Assembly (NCBI GenBank): GCA_030704615.1
Contig: CM060733.1
Span: 29,142,001 to 29,202,000 of the forward strand
Direction of reading: 5' to 3'
Source: Takakia lepidozioides
Taxonomy: Eukaryota; Streptophyta; Takakiopsida; Takakiales; Takakiaceae
Length of the DNA stretch: 60,000 bases
Position 1 is the first letter of the stretch, and each line of letters opens with the position of its first letter. Positions 11,501 to 21,736 of this stretch are shown piece after piece. The notes under the pieces are model-generated. The model had not been told where the DNA came from, ran no database searches, and saw only the letters and a list, made by a program, of their open reading frames with translations. The position numbers and the translations under genes are program-made.

Positions 11501-12151
11501 GTGTCATTCCTCTCATCTGTACCCAAGGTCTTAACTGATGAAGATGAATTCGGTGCAACAGGATCAGATGAGGAGTCGGAAGATTTGAGTGAGGAAGATC
11601 TTCATACTGAAGAAGAACCTGAGGTGCAAATCAACAGAGTGATAACTACGCCTTGGGTACCTAAAAGACCCAAGATGATTGATGAGGGGAAGAACTTGTT
11701 AGGGGATGTGGTCAAGTCATTAGGCCCAGGGTTGTATGAGTGTAATTCCGATTCCGATTGTCTTGAGTGGTTATATGGTAGGGAAGAAACTGTGAATATG
11801 ATTCATGTGGAAGGAAAGACCATGACAAGTATGGAACTACCATTTTCAGAGAAAGGGATTTTGGTAGAGTTGTTCACAATCAACTCTGACCAAGTTAGCA
11901 TGGATAATAGCACTCTCCCTCAGGACGAAAACCATGAGATCCTTGATCTCAGACTCATTGACGAAGACGAATTAGTACAGGACGTGTTGAGACATAGTGC
12001 TCCGTCCATTCCCTACCTACAGCGAATGAATACTCCTGTATTGGCAGATCAAATCACAGAGTCAGAATTCATTTCTGAACCTAAGACTCAGACAATAGAC
12101 ATGTCAGTAGGAGACAAACCTCCCAGAATAGTAAAGTATTGGGTTTGACAC
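11501..12151 (+). mobile_element. Inverted internal segment of the Tat/Ogre-like element (protease-RT spacer)
   Basis: All other coding parts of this retroelement lie on the minus strand, but here a 215-codon open frame lies on the plus strand (11501-12148; GTG first codon, so not a proposed start). It is acidic (DEESEDLSEEDLHTEEEPE) and ends SVGDKPPRIVKYWV, the kind of sequence found just before RT in gypsy pol. The RT frame starts immediately beyond the left boundary (LTPEQVLEY). The segment has GTGTCA at 11501-11506 and TGACAC at 12146-12151, a 6-base inverted repeat at exactly the two ends. I infer a local inversion after insertion. Independent antisense coding seems less likely. Confidence 0.8.
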
Positions 12152-13475
12152 CATAAGTGATGGTTCCCTTAGCCCAGTATGTACATGCTTGAGCCTGAAC
12201 CAACCATGGTCTGCCCAACAGTAATGCATACGAGTATCCATCTGATGGAAATTCAATGACTTGGAAGTCCATTGTATATACAGAACCCCCTGATTGCATT
12301 TGAAGATTGGAAATTTGACCCACTGGCCTAATTCTGCGCTGATCTGCCAATTAGATAATCAATGGGGATTTACCAGTCATGTGTAAGCCTAGTTTCTCCA
12401 TTGTGGAGAGTGGCATGATATTCACCGAGCTTCCACCATCTACCAAGCAATGTTGAATAAAACAGTCTACAATCTCCACTTCAATCTCTATTGGTCCAGG
12501 GTCTATTCTTGCATTGACATGATGCGATACTGGGCAATTCTCTCGTCTTTTCCTGACCAATGAAGCCTTCAGGGCTTGTCTGACTGTCGGAGCAAGAGCA
12601 ACAAGTTGAGCTACTGAAATGTTGGCCTGCACTTGGCGCAGGTCATGCATCAAGTTATAGGGCTCAAGCTCATCAGTAAATCTCATGGTGGTAGACTTCA
12701 TTTTCAGAATTTGAGGACGTTTTGCTGCAGTGTTAGCTATTTTGACTGCTGACACTTTCGGTCGCATCACTAGTGACGGCAACGGAGTGGACACCTTACC
12801 CGGAGAGTCACTTCCTTCAAATACCACAGATTTTCCCTTCTTGATACTGGCTTCATTCTCATTGTGAAGAGTATTAGCAATTTTTGTCACATCATCCTTC
12901 ACAACTTGAAAATCCATTGGATCTTTGTCCGAAGATGAAGTAGGTATAACCTCTGGAATTACCTCTTCCGGCGCTTGTACCAACATCTCTCGTTGTTGGC
13001 GAGTCATCACCACACATGTGCTCTCCTCACGTTCCTCCTCTTTTGGCATGTTTGACAATTCGGCGTGTATCCAATTCACATTAGGTTGCGATGGTAACTT
13101 TGGCGTGACTGGACCAGAGGAAGTCCCTGCTTGTGGAAGAGGTTGTGTGGATGTCGATGCTTGATTGGACACTTGATTCCTCTCATCCTGAGATCGTCGC
13201 CATGGAAGTTGACTTTGCGTTTCCTGCATCACAGGATTTGTAAATGACACTCTAGGCTGATGACTGAATTGAGATTGCTTTGGGGAATTGGAATTTGGAT
13301 CTCTTTGTAGTATTTGCAAAGCAAAGTACATCCCGTGTTGGGGTGGTAAATTTGCCGGAGGCACCTGATTATATTGATCAGGAAATGGCGCTCTTTGACC
13401 TCGTAGATTTTGATCAACTTGCCATTGGGTTGTAGGTTTTGTCCTCTCAATATTTCTCGTTCGACAACGCTCCAA
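12152..13475 (-). pseudogene. Gag C-terminal region and aspartic protease (Tat/Ogre-like element)
   Basis: Continues the gag zinc-knuckle frame. A long Pro/Gln/Ser-rich linker is followed by a retropepsin-like domain: VDCFIQHCLVDGGSSVNIMP (the active-site box, DGGSS where DTGSS-like is usual), then after an in-frame TAA at 12351-12353 the remainder LADQRRIRPVG...GYSYALLLGRPWL. Homology ends at the inversion boundary (about 12151) with YGVKPN. The single stop splits the protease, so the copy is inactive. Confidence 0.85.
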
Positions 13476-14761
13476 AGGATGTCCTACTAAACCACAATGA
13501 AGACATGTGAAATCATTCCAACAATCTTCTGTTCTATGACTGGACCGACCACACGGCGGATAACGGTTTCGTGGCCTATACCCCTGTCCTAGTGGAGGAT
13601 TCCAGGATGGAGGAGGTCCCCTTTCCTGGATCGGGTTGGGACAATGTTGGGGATCATGGCCTGACCCTCAACAATTATAACACCATAACTTGGACGCATT
13701 AGGACCCGTCTCAGCTAATGGAACCTGAGTATCCTGTGATGGACATAACTAGAAACCTGTTGACCAATGGCAAAAACTCTATCCCCCATGGACTCAACAG
13801 CTCTCAACACAGATGTTAGTTGTTCCTCAAAATGTCCCATCCGATCATTGCTAGTGGATCCCGTATATGATTCAGCAGGAACTGACTGAAAGTGCCTTGC
13901 TGGGTTTGAGGGGGTGGTGGTAGCCACCAAAGGCATTGCAGATGTCATCGTGGCAGCAGGAACCATCCCTCCAGTCATTGTCGGTCTGTAATAGGGCGGG
14001 GGAGGTGTCCCAGAAACTGCAAGCGTTGGATTAACCGCAATGTATGAAGGGAGTACCATCTCCGGCATCTTCGCACGTTGAACCTGACGATGCATGTTGT
14101 CATGTTCTTTCCCTGAGTTGATCGCATCTGCTAGTGTAGCAGGTCTCTGTTGCAACACAAACAAGTGAATATCCTCTCGTAACCCACTCAGAAAGCAATC
14201 TTTCAGAACCCCATCATCCAAGGGTGTTAGAGGATTCTGTAATCGCATTAGCTCTTTGAAACGCGTCTCAAAATCAACAACTTCCTCATTTGGTCCTTAT
14301 CTGATCCTGGCAAGGGCCATAAGAACACTTGTAAACTGATGTACTGCTCTGAAATGATTTAGAAAAGCATCTCTAAATTGAGCCCAATGTTGAAATGAAC
14401 CCCCGTTTTGCTGCCAATACCAAGTCAACGCTCTACCCCTCAAAGTCGTAGGGAACCAGATCAATCAATAAGCATCATCCAAAGCCTGATTGGAGTAACA
14501 ATTTTGGATAAATTTTTTGACATGATATTCAGGGTTTTCATGTGGTTCACCAGAAACCAAGGCAAGGCGATCACGGCACCAGTAGAACTGTTGTTGACGC
14601 CCATCCGGTAGTATTCCATCTAACCAAACTCGTTCATTAATCCATTTCCTTCTTTCACGCAAGGAAAGTCGATCAAGGTGAGCCTCTATCTTAGATCTAA
14701 TATCATCGGGGTTGTTCCAAAACCGCCTTCTAATACGCTTAACCTTGGCTTCAAAACTCAT
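13476..14761 (-). pseudogene. Gag with two CCHC zinc knuckles (Tat/Ogre-like element)
   Basis: Capsid/nucleocapsid region of the minus-strand element. From ATG at 14761: RRRFWNNPDDIRSKIEAHLD, an in-frame TGA (14465-14467), LIWFPTTLRGRALTWYWQQ (the gag core RALTWY), an in-frame TAA (14297-14299), FETRFKELMRL, then VLKDCFLSGLREDI. A frameshift near 13710-13740 leads into two knuckles of the form CX2CX4HX4C. The first, CYNC...GHDPQHC, contains an in-frame TGA (13668-13670); the second is CLHCGLVGHPLERC (about 13467-13508). Four lesions make it a pseudogene. Confidence 0.88.
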
Positions 14762-14931
14762 TACCTACATGGTTCAAGTTCATGATGTCTTTCCCAATCA
14801 TACACCTTTGAATCTATACATGTAATCCGCGATTCGTATTATATCAAAATTCTGTTGTATAGCAGCAGAAGGTGTGTACAAAATGTCGGAAATGTAAACA
14901 CTATGATATCAACAGGTCTTAGTAGATGTAT

Positions 14932-15830
14932 CTATTCGGTTTCATCTACCATCTCGACTGATCCTGGTATGTCAGGAAATCTGTCAAGCCATTCATCCAT
15001 AGAATTGGCAAGCCCATCTACCGCATTGGGAATGTCAATGCCCCAGAACTCCATATCTGGGTTCCATGGGCTCAAGGCATAACTGGAAGAAGCAGGGGCT
15101 TCCGCCGGGGCATATAAATCTCGGATCAATACTGGCGCCCCTCGGATGCAAGTATTGCGTGCTAACTCAGTAACACTGATATAATGTAACTGAATGAACA
15201 AGAAAACTAATTCAGCTGTCGTGCCCTTTCCACAGCCATAAAACATAGGCGGTGGTACCAGTTGTATGTCCCCGATAGGATGAGGCAAGGGTGGCTGTAA
15301 CAGATCCTCTATACTATACCCTAATAACCAACAAACCCAATCATGTTTCCTATCAATAGGAGTAGTGTACCGCTACTGGTTGACACTGCTACGAACTGAT
15401 CCACACTACGCCTGGGACATAAGGTAGTATGCTGCAGACCGTTATCAGCAATGATCCTACACAGGGGACAAGCATCCAGATATGCTATCTGCCATTTCAG
15501 ATGCACTTCTGCTGGTGCCTCAGGCGTGAAGTACCCCAGAAATGGTGGCTCACAGCAGCCCGGCCACCTAGTGTAGAAGCGGAAGAATTTAATGATTGGT
15601 GCTGTATACGCCTTCGGTCTGGGAGGGCCTACATTTGCTGCGATCCAGTCCCCTCGATACTCCTCAACGATTTTGAGGATTTTACTCAAACAACGATGAG
15701 TGATTTCACGCTGATCCTCGAGGTCCCATTCCCCCAAATGACATGAGGAGATAATACAGTAATGCCCCTGCACTCTCCGCTCAAAAGATACATAGAATTG
15801 ATCGTGTGCTACCATTTTTCTTCTGCACAA
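14932..15830 (-). pseudogene. Extra ORF upstream of gag (Ogre-type ORF1), frameshifted
   Basis: Between the primer site and gag, two minus-strand open frames (15830-15321, 169 codons; 15288-14932, 118 codons) appear to be one protein split by a frameshift near 15365-15375. Reading across gives about 290 residues with several Cys/Trp-rich stretches (WPGCCEPPFLGYF, DACPLCRIIADNGL, KHDWVCWLLGYS, MFYGCGKGTTAELVF) and an acidic C-terminus. I recognise no domain. Ogre elements of the Tat lineage are known to carry an ORF1 of unknown function in this position, which fits. It is co-oriented with gag and starts about 80 bases after the primer site. Confidence 0.65.
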
Positions 15831-15910
15831 CCATTTTTACTCGTTGAGAATACTTCGGAAAACAGTTTATCATCAAAACAACAAACAAGATTTTCAAAAC
15901 AACTAGTCTA

Positions 15911-15929
15911 TCTCCCGGCAGACGCACCA
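15911..15929 (-). promoter_or_regulatory. Primer-binding site, tRNA-Asp-like
   Basis: On the minus strand TGGTGCGTCTGCCGGGAGA lies 6 bases after the CA end of the LTR. It resembles the tRNA-Asp primer site used by Tat/Athila-type elements (TGGCGCCGTTGCCGGGGA) with several mismatches. Its position directly after the LTR supports the assignment. Confidence 0.75.
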
Positions 15930-16474
15930 AAAATATGTCAACCATTAATGCACCCCATTAATAGTTGCATACTTAATATAGGGTTCGTGTTAGACAGAGC
16001 TAGGTTAGGTCCTGAAGGCGCCGCCTAGCCCCGAGGGTGCTGCTAGTGTGGATTATAATTTTTCTATGTTATAGGTGTTTTACGTTTGTAATTTGTAACC
16101 AACAGTTAGTACTAACTCATTGACGTATTTACGAAAACAATAGTCCAGGAATAAGCAATGCAAATGTATAATTACCCTTGGTATAAGGGTTATGGTTATT
16201 TTAGAGGAGAGATATCTAGTGTAAATATTAATTATTCAGTAAACAACAACAAATTAATTTCAATTAATCAACTTTAGTATTTCTTTTCTTTTTGAATAAC
16301 TTTATGTATATGTTCAAAGGGTAGAGATACTGATTTTCTAGTTTTTACTAGTACCCATTAATCTATGTGAGTCAAGAATATATAATTAATTAGACCATTC
16401 TGATAAAAGGATCAGTCCAACTTACTATAACCAAAAATAAAAGAAGAGAGTCAAAACTACCTATAGGAAGTAGT

Positions 16475-16700
16475 GTGGCAGCTATTGGGATTTGAAACCC
16501 CAACCTCGAATGTGCAAACGCAATCTCTATCCAGTAAGTCCCTCAAGTTATATTCAATAATGACTCGTCTATCTAAGTACTTATAGGGCTATTACAAAGG
16601 TTCTGAACAGATGAACAAAAATATATAAATCACGGCCTGCAGGAGTTGAATCCCAAACCACGAGGGTGTAGACTACCGGACTAACCATCAAACTATATAG
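16475..16700 (-). repeat. Two tRNA-like stretches inside the LTR
   Basis: On the minus strand, GGTTTCAAATCCC-like (about 16488-16505) and GGATTCAACTCC-like (about 16640-16652) B boxes are each preceded by an A-box-like stretch (TACTGGATAGAG; TGGTTAGTCCGGTAG). They could be nested tRNA-derived SINE heads or a chance resemblance within the LTR. Neither folds clearly into a full tRNA by eye. Confidence 0.3.
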
Positions 16701-17775
16701 TTGTTACAAGGTGGTTGCTTTTAGTTATTTAAACACAATACTCCAAGCTCACTCTTTAATATGGCCTTGCAGTTAGAATTCCTTGTTTTCAAAAATTCAT
16801 AAGTCCCTGCTACATTCTTCGATTCACTTTCCGTAAAGCATCAGCTGTAACCTAAGCTTTACCATTAACATTCTTCCTTCTATGAGATTCAATTAACACC
16901 TCTTCTAGATCGTCCAAACACTAATTAAGGCCTCAGCTTGAAGTTAATAATTTAAGCAATAAGATTGGATGTGCTGGGCCAACAAAGAAAACAACTAAGT
17001 CACATCCTAGTATGATTTTCCAGTTGAAAATTGATAGGGCGGTATTATGATGATTAGCCGCCTTCAACTTAAGTACCCCAGGCTCATTACATGGAAAAGA
17101 TAGAAGAGAACAGAGCAGGGAAGAAAGAAGCAAAAGAAAACAACCAACCAAAACGAGACAATTTTACAATGATTTGGCGGTAGCTTAGGAGTGCTAGATT
17201 TCCAAGGTTGTTTCCCCTAGCGCAGTGTAAATCTAGGACTGTCTAGGATACCTGAAATTCAGATTCAAGGTTGTCTCTATAGAACTCCAAGTAGGTATAG
17301 AGGGTAATCTTCTACAACATAATCAACTATTCGAGGTAGATTTTCTTCACACGGTGCTCACCCGAGCATGAGTCCCAAGTTGATGTCGCTGATGGTGCAG
17401 GTTTGATGAATTCTGCTCACGGACTGATCTGACTTGCTATGGTACGAACGATCTATCAGATTATAAGAGGGTAGGTACACGAATACTCAAAGGAAATCTA
17501 GACAGTAACAAGCTTCTCTACTTTAATCATGCAAGTCTCGGCGTACCACACGACTCACGTCCACTAACACGGCACCTTGATTCCAACGGCGTGCGGCTGC
17601 AATGTTTAATAAAAACCAGTTCACTATACACCGTTCCTCTTCACTACAACATCTAGCCTACATTAAAACGAAGAAAGAGAGCGAAGAGAAAGAGAGCGAA
17701 GAGGGAGAGAGCGAAGAGAAAGAGCGAGAGCGAGAGAAAATAAGAACATGATTCTCTTCTCTCTTTCGCCGGTTG

Positions 17776-17782
17776 ATTTATA
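17776..17782 (-). promoter_or_regulatory. LTR TATA box
   Basis: TATAAAT on the minus strand, about 100 bases into the LTR from its 5' end, followed 35-115 bases later by a pyrimidine-rich run. This is a typical LTR core promoter. Confidence 0.5.
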
Positions 17783-17883
17783 TCAGTCCGTCGCCCTACA
17801 TCCGTCACTTGTGTTGACCACTGTCATCCATCCCTTTCTCCAAAAAAATAATAAATTACTACTGGTGCATTTAAGCACCGACA

Positions 17884-18240
17884 CCTAGTTAAAGTTTTTA
17901 ATTAATTTTCCCTAGAGTGTTCATTAATATAAGATATGATCTTTTTTGTTTTAATCTTTCAAATCTGCGCCTTCCACCTGAACGGTCCAGATCAAACATT
18001 TGTTTTTTCCTCCATCCATTGTCATCCGTCCAGCCCGTAATCCATCCATCCATGGTCCCATCCGTTGATTTCATCCATTTTCATTCTTCCTCATAATTTT
18101 CATCTATCTGTAACTTTCATCCATCCAGGGACATGACCAACTTAAGTTGGTACATGACCAACTTAAATTGATACATGAACCATTTTAAATCCTCATGAAT
18201 GTTGCTCCTCATCCATGTCATTCATCCATTTGGGAAGTGG
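17884..18240. repeat. CATC-rich low-complexity DNA
   Basis: Repeated CCATCC/TCATCC motifs (17990-18130), then two copies of GACATGACCAACTTAA (18130-18170) that alternate with TTAAGTTGG/TTAAATTG. No gene. Similar CATCC runs occur just inside the LTR (17795-17835), so the true LTR edge might lie further right than I placed it. Confidence 0.4.
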
Positions 18241-18246
18241 GGATCG

Positions 18247-18867
18247 TTACCCTTGATCAACCAATATCCAACGGTTCACATTTATCCTTGTTTTCCCATT
18301 AGATCCCTTTCCCGTGCTATGTTGAGATCGGGGAGAGGTTCCCATGCTTGAAGTAGCGAGTTGTAGCGTTGTTCTGAGAGTCGTCTGCTGGTGAGATCCT
18401 CCAGCAAGATAAGCATATTTTCCTGCATTTGCTAACTTACAAAGACATCGATCCTGAATCATTCTTGGCGTTGAAGACTATTCGTTGAGACTAAATCATA
18501 CCTCCATACCATGTAGCCTCTAGGGTACTGTCCGCAAATCAAAAGTTGAGTTCTTGTAACTGCTGACTCTTTGTCAGAAACTTCAAAGGTATAATCCACA
18601 GGGCAGTCTGGCAGACATTGCCAACACGTACTAACGGAATCCAATGCCCACCACTTCCGTGCACTTATGAGAGGCTATACAGTGTGTGCAGGCCCAGCTA
18701 GCATATAAACCCATTCCTCCTTGATCTCTACCCATTTTGCGAATCTCAAAGACATCGTTGCGGCCTTCGTCATCAACCACCGCTAGCGCATTCTGCCATT
18801 TCTTACAACCATCTGTCAACGGTAAATAATAAGAGCGAGGCACCCGTGCAACGCATTCTAGTGTCAC
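18247..18867 (-). pseudogene. Unrecognised Cys/Trp-rich coding relic
   Basis: Minus-strand reading frames connect through frameshifts: from 18867 (LTDGCKKWQNALAVVDDEGRN, WACTHCIASHKC), into ARKWWALDSVSTCWQCLPDC, then YTFEVSDKESAVTRTQLLICG and WRYDLVSTNS to about 18459, and a third part to 18247. The paired Cys motifs (CX2CX4KC and CX2CX3C) could be a zinc-binding fold. I do not recognise the family. At least two frameshifts mean it is not a working gene. Confidence 0.3.
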
Positions 18868-19019
18868 TCTAGAATTCCATTTTATTTATGATTTCTTAAT
18901 ATGATTTCATACTAAACTTCATAAAATATATACTAATGTTCATCAAATGTGCTATTCTAAATTATGATCTGAAAAAGTGATCGACACAACCTAAGTAAAC
19001 CCTAAAGTGATTGCCAATG

Positions 19020-19476
19020 TCGGGGAGAAAAAACAAGTTCTGGTCTGGGATGTATGGTAACGCAATAATTCTAGGGGCCCATACTTTGCCATTTCTGTTC
19101 CCAACGCAGGCGACCAAGGGAAAATATTCACATTGAAGCCTTGCAGGTGAGGATTGAAAGAAAGCGCCTTCTCAGCAGCCTCTTGTGAATGAACTACAAT
19201 AGAGAAGAAACCTTTCCCCCTGGATTGACAGAAGTGCTGAGTGAGATCCCCAGTGCCCCCAAGGTGCGCAATCGCCTAGCCTCTGACGTCGCCCCTGGGA
19301 ATCTTCTTACCTGGGAAATGCAAGAGCACCCCTCGATCTTGAATGTCTGACATCATTCCTCTGAGGTGAGACACATCTAGCTTGACTGTAGATGTGTTTT
19401 TACTCATTGTGAGCTGTAACTTGGAGATGTCATCAAAATTCCCCGATCGAGGGCTTTCCTGTGACCCCATAGGCAA
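19020..19476 (-). pseudogene. L1-type LINE ORF1 (DUF4283-like) fragment
   Basis: Minus-strand frame reading SDIQDRGVLLHFPGKKIPR, then an in-frame TAG (about 19278), then HLGGTGDLTQHFCQSRGKGFF, SIVVHSQEAAEKAL and NVNIFPWSPALG. The pattern of a short beta strand, GKGFF and a hydrophobic strand ending in FPWSP resembles the DUF4283 domain of plant L1 ORF1/Gag-like proteins. Only this fragment is present. The assignment is by motif memory and moderate. Confidence 0.45.
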
Positions 19477-19604
19477 ATTGTCTGAGGGCTGGGCATCGTC
19501 GTTGCCCGTGGAGTGTAGAGGCTGATGAACAGCTGCTACCTGGAGAGAACGAAAAGCTGAGGACTGGGTGCGCGTGAGCGATTGATGTGCCAGGAAGAAC
19601 CCTG

Positions 19605-21295
19605 TGTCATGGTTTTAGTCATGGTTAACTAGAATTACCTACTTCTAGTTAACTAGGACATTTTGGATATTTATATTTGTATTTTGTGTGTTGGGACTTC
19701 ATTTGGTCTCACATGCCAAGTGAGGTGTCAAACCTTACTTGGGACATGGGGATGGGTTTTCCCTTTGTGAGTGTTGAGGAGGGCTCATCTTCTTGTAGTT
19801 GAGCCTCCATGAGCCTCTCCCACCTCCATAGCTCTAGGTATTGAGAAGGAGTGTGGTGAGGGCTTTGTAGGGTGGATTCCTTTAGCAAAGGTGCCCTTGG
19901 CTTGACTTAGTTTATGTGATTGAGTGGATTCATGAGTGGAGTGTTTCCATTGTGTTTTCACTTCCATTATCACTACAAGAAGATCTCCTTATGCTTGTGA
20001 GTGCGGAGTGTAAGGGTTAGTTTAGCACTTGTGTGTTGGAGAGAGCTTCGTAAAGAGCTCTTGTGTTGCAAGGTGTTGCGGGTGTTGCAAAGGAAAATCC
20101 TTGTGGCGTGGAGAACGTGGATGTTAGGGTTTGAGAAGCATTACTTTGTTTTATAGAGGTGGAGAGCTTGGAAAAGAGCTCTTGCATCACAAGAGAAGCG
20201 TCTTGTGTGTGGAGAAGATAAACACTAGGGTTTCAAGAGCAAGCTCTAGTACTTGTTCATGGTGTGAAAGAGAAGCCAAAGAGCGGCACATGCTTGGGTT
20301 GGAAACACCATAGAAGGAGTACACAAGGGTAGCTTGAGGAGTATTGAGTAGCTCAAGAGAAGCTAAGAAGTGGTTGTTCTATCCATGGTGAAATGAAGCC
20401 AAGTGGGGTTTCATTTGGTTGACAAACAAGCAAGCAAAGGCGGCGCTAGAAGGGAGTACTTTTGCTAGTTTTATGAGTTCTTGGATTGCTCTTGGTGAAG
20501 CAAGTGATTGACTAAGCAAGTGGCGCATGTGTGGAGCATGTTTTCCAAGTGTGGCTTCCAATTCAAGCTTGAGGAGAGCTAGAAAGTAAAGTGAGCAAGT
20601 TCATTCATTGTATATGAGGTGGTGCATGTTGTGGAAGAAAAGCCAAGGAGCTACATAGGCTAGGGCTTGAAGACAACAAAAGCAACCACTTGGAGAGCAT
20701 CAAGAAGCTCAAGATGACTCCAAAGGGAAGCATGTGGGTGAGAATTCTATACATGATGATGTGAAACCAAGCCTAGAATATTGAAGAACTTGGAGCACAT
20801 GTGGGAGATCATTGGAGGTGGTCTTCATGAAGAAATGAGATTGTGGATCACGGCATGCATAGCAACTTCAACCATACATTAGCATGTGACAAGACAAGGA
20901 AGGGGAAGGTGAAGCTCATGTATTCATTCATTTTTTGCTTAAGTTTTGTGGTGGATGGTTGATCAAGCAAGTGATGTTTATGTGGAGCATGCTCTTTAGG
21001 GCTTGTGACTTCAAGTTTGAGAAGATGAGCTCTTGAATAGAGGTGTGGATACACATTATGATGAATGAAGACAACACCTAGGTCAAGAGGTGGAAGTGTG
21101 TGTGACTAGCCCATGCAAGGGAAAGCACATGGAAGATGGCATACAATTCAAATTCAAGCAAGGCTTGGCGCTTGTCATTGGGCACATTAGCTTGCTATGA
21201 GTTCCAAGGAGATCAAGAGGAACTTGTCAATTTGGGATGAATGCATTGCAAAGTAAGATAATGCAATCTTGCATGCATGTTAGGGGGGAAGATAC
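19605..21295 (+). mobile_element. Diverged LTR-like and noncoding retroelement leader
   Basis: Begins TGTCATGGTTTTAGTCATGG. The stretch 19760-19955 (GGGCTCATCTTCTTGTAGTTGAGCCTCC and CCCTTGGCTTGACT, with changes) parallels 25070-25200 in the LTR of the next element, so this is a related but diverged LTR. Beyond 20000 there is GAG/CTT-rich noncoding sequence with internally repeated motifs (GAGCTCTTG; AAGCAAGTGATTG near 20497 and AAGCAAGTGATG near 20964). A purine run TTAGGGGGGAAGAT at 21280-21293 looks like a polypurine tract. No gag is recognisable. The extent is uncertain. Confidence 0.4.
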
Positions 21296-21736
21296 CATGA
21301 AGAAGGTGTTTCTTACTATACTCTACAAACCCTAGTCTCCATACTCTTCATGGGGTCACGGGCTCATCGTCCACGGCTATGGTGGACCAACTTGATGCCA
21401 CCCGCACTGCTCAAGCGTGCATTTGATGGAGTGTAGCGACCAACACACCTCACAATGGATAGCATTTTGGACACAGGGAGGCAGTCTCAGCGTGTGAGAC
21501 ACGATGACCGTTCGCCTTTGGTAGTGGTCAACAAGGTGGATTAACCACGAGCAGCACTACCTACACTGCTCAGCTTCCCAGGATCACATGCTTTTCGGGA
21601 TAGTGGACCTGGCCTCCTGTGGGATGCTCAGTTGCGGCAGTTAGTGGAGCCTAATGCCGATGAGCGCGAGCGGGCTATGGGTTTCTCCACTGGGACCACG
21701 GCGGTGCCTTCTCTTTCTGAGGCATCACGTTGTTAG

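Larger units (their letters stand above)
15936..17883 (-). mobile_element. 5' LTR of the Tat/Ogre-like element
   Basis: Read on the minus strand it begins TGTCGGTGCTTAAATGC (from 17883) and ends GGTTGACA (at 15936), with TGTC...GACA termini; length 1948 bases. A TATA box TATAAAT lies at 17776-17782 (minus), followed by a C/T-rich leader whose complement is the GAGCGAAGAGAAAGA-type run at 17660-17738. The outer end is not confirmed by a second LTR because the 3' LTR is missing, so the boundary rests on the terminal motif and the primer site. Confidence 0.7.
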
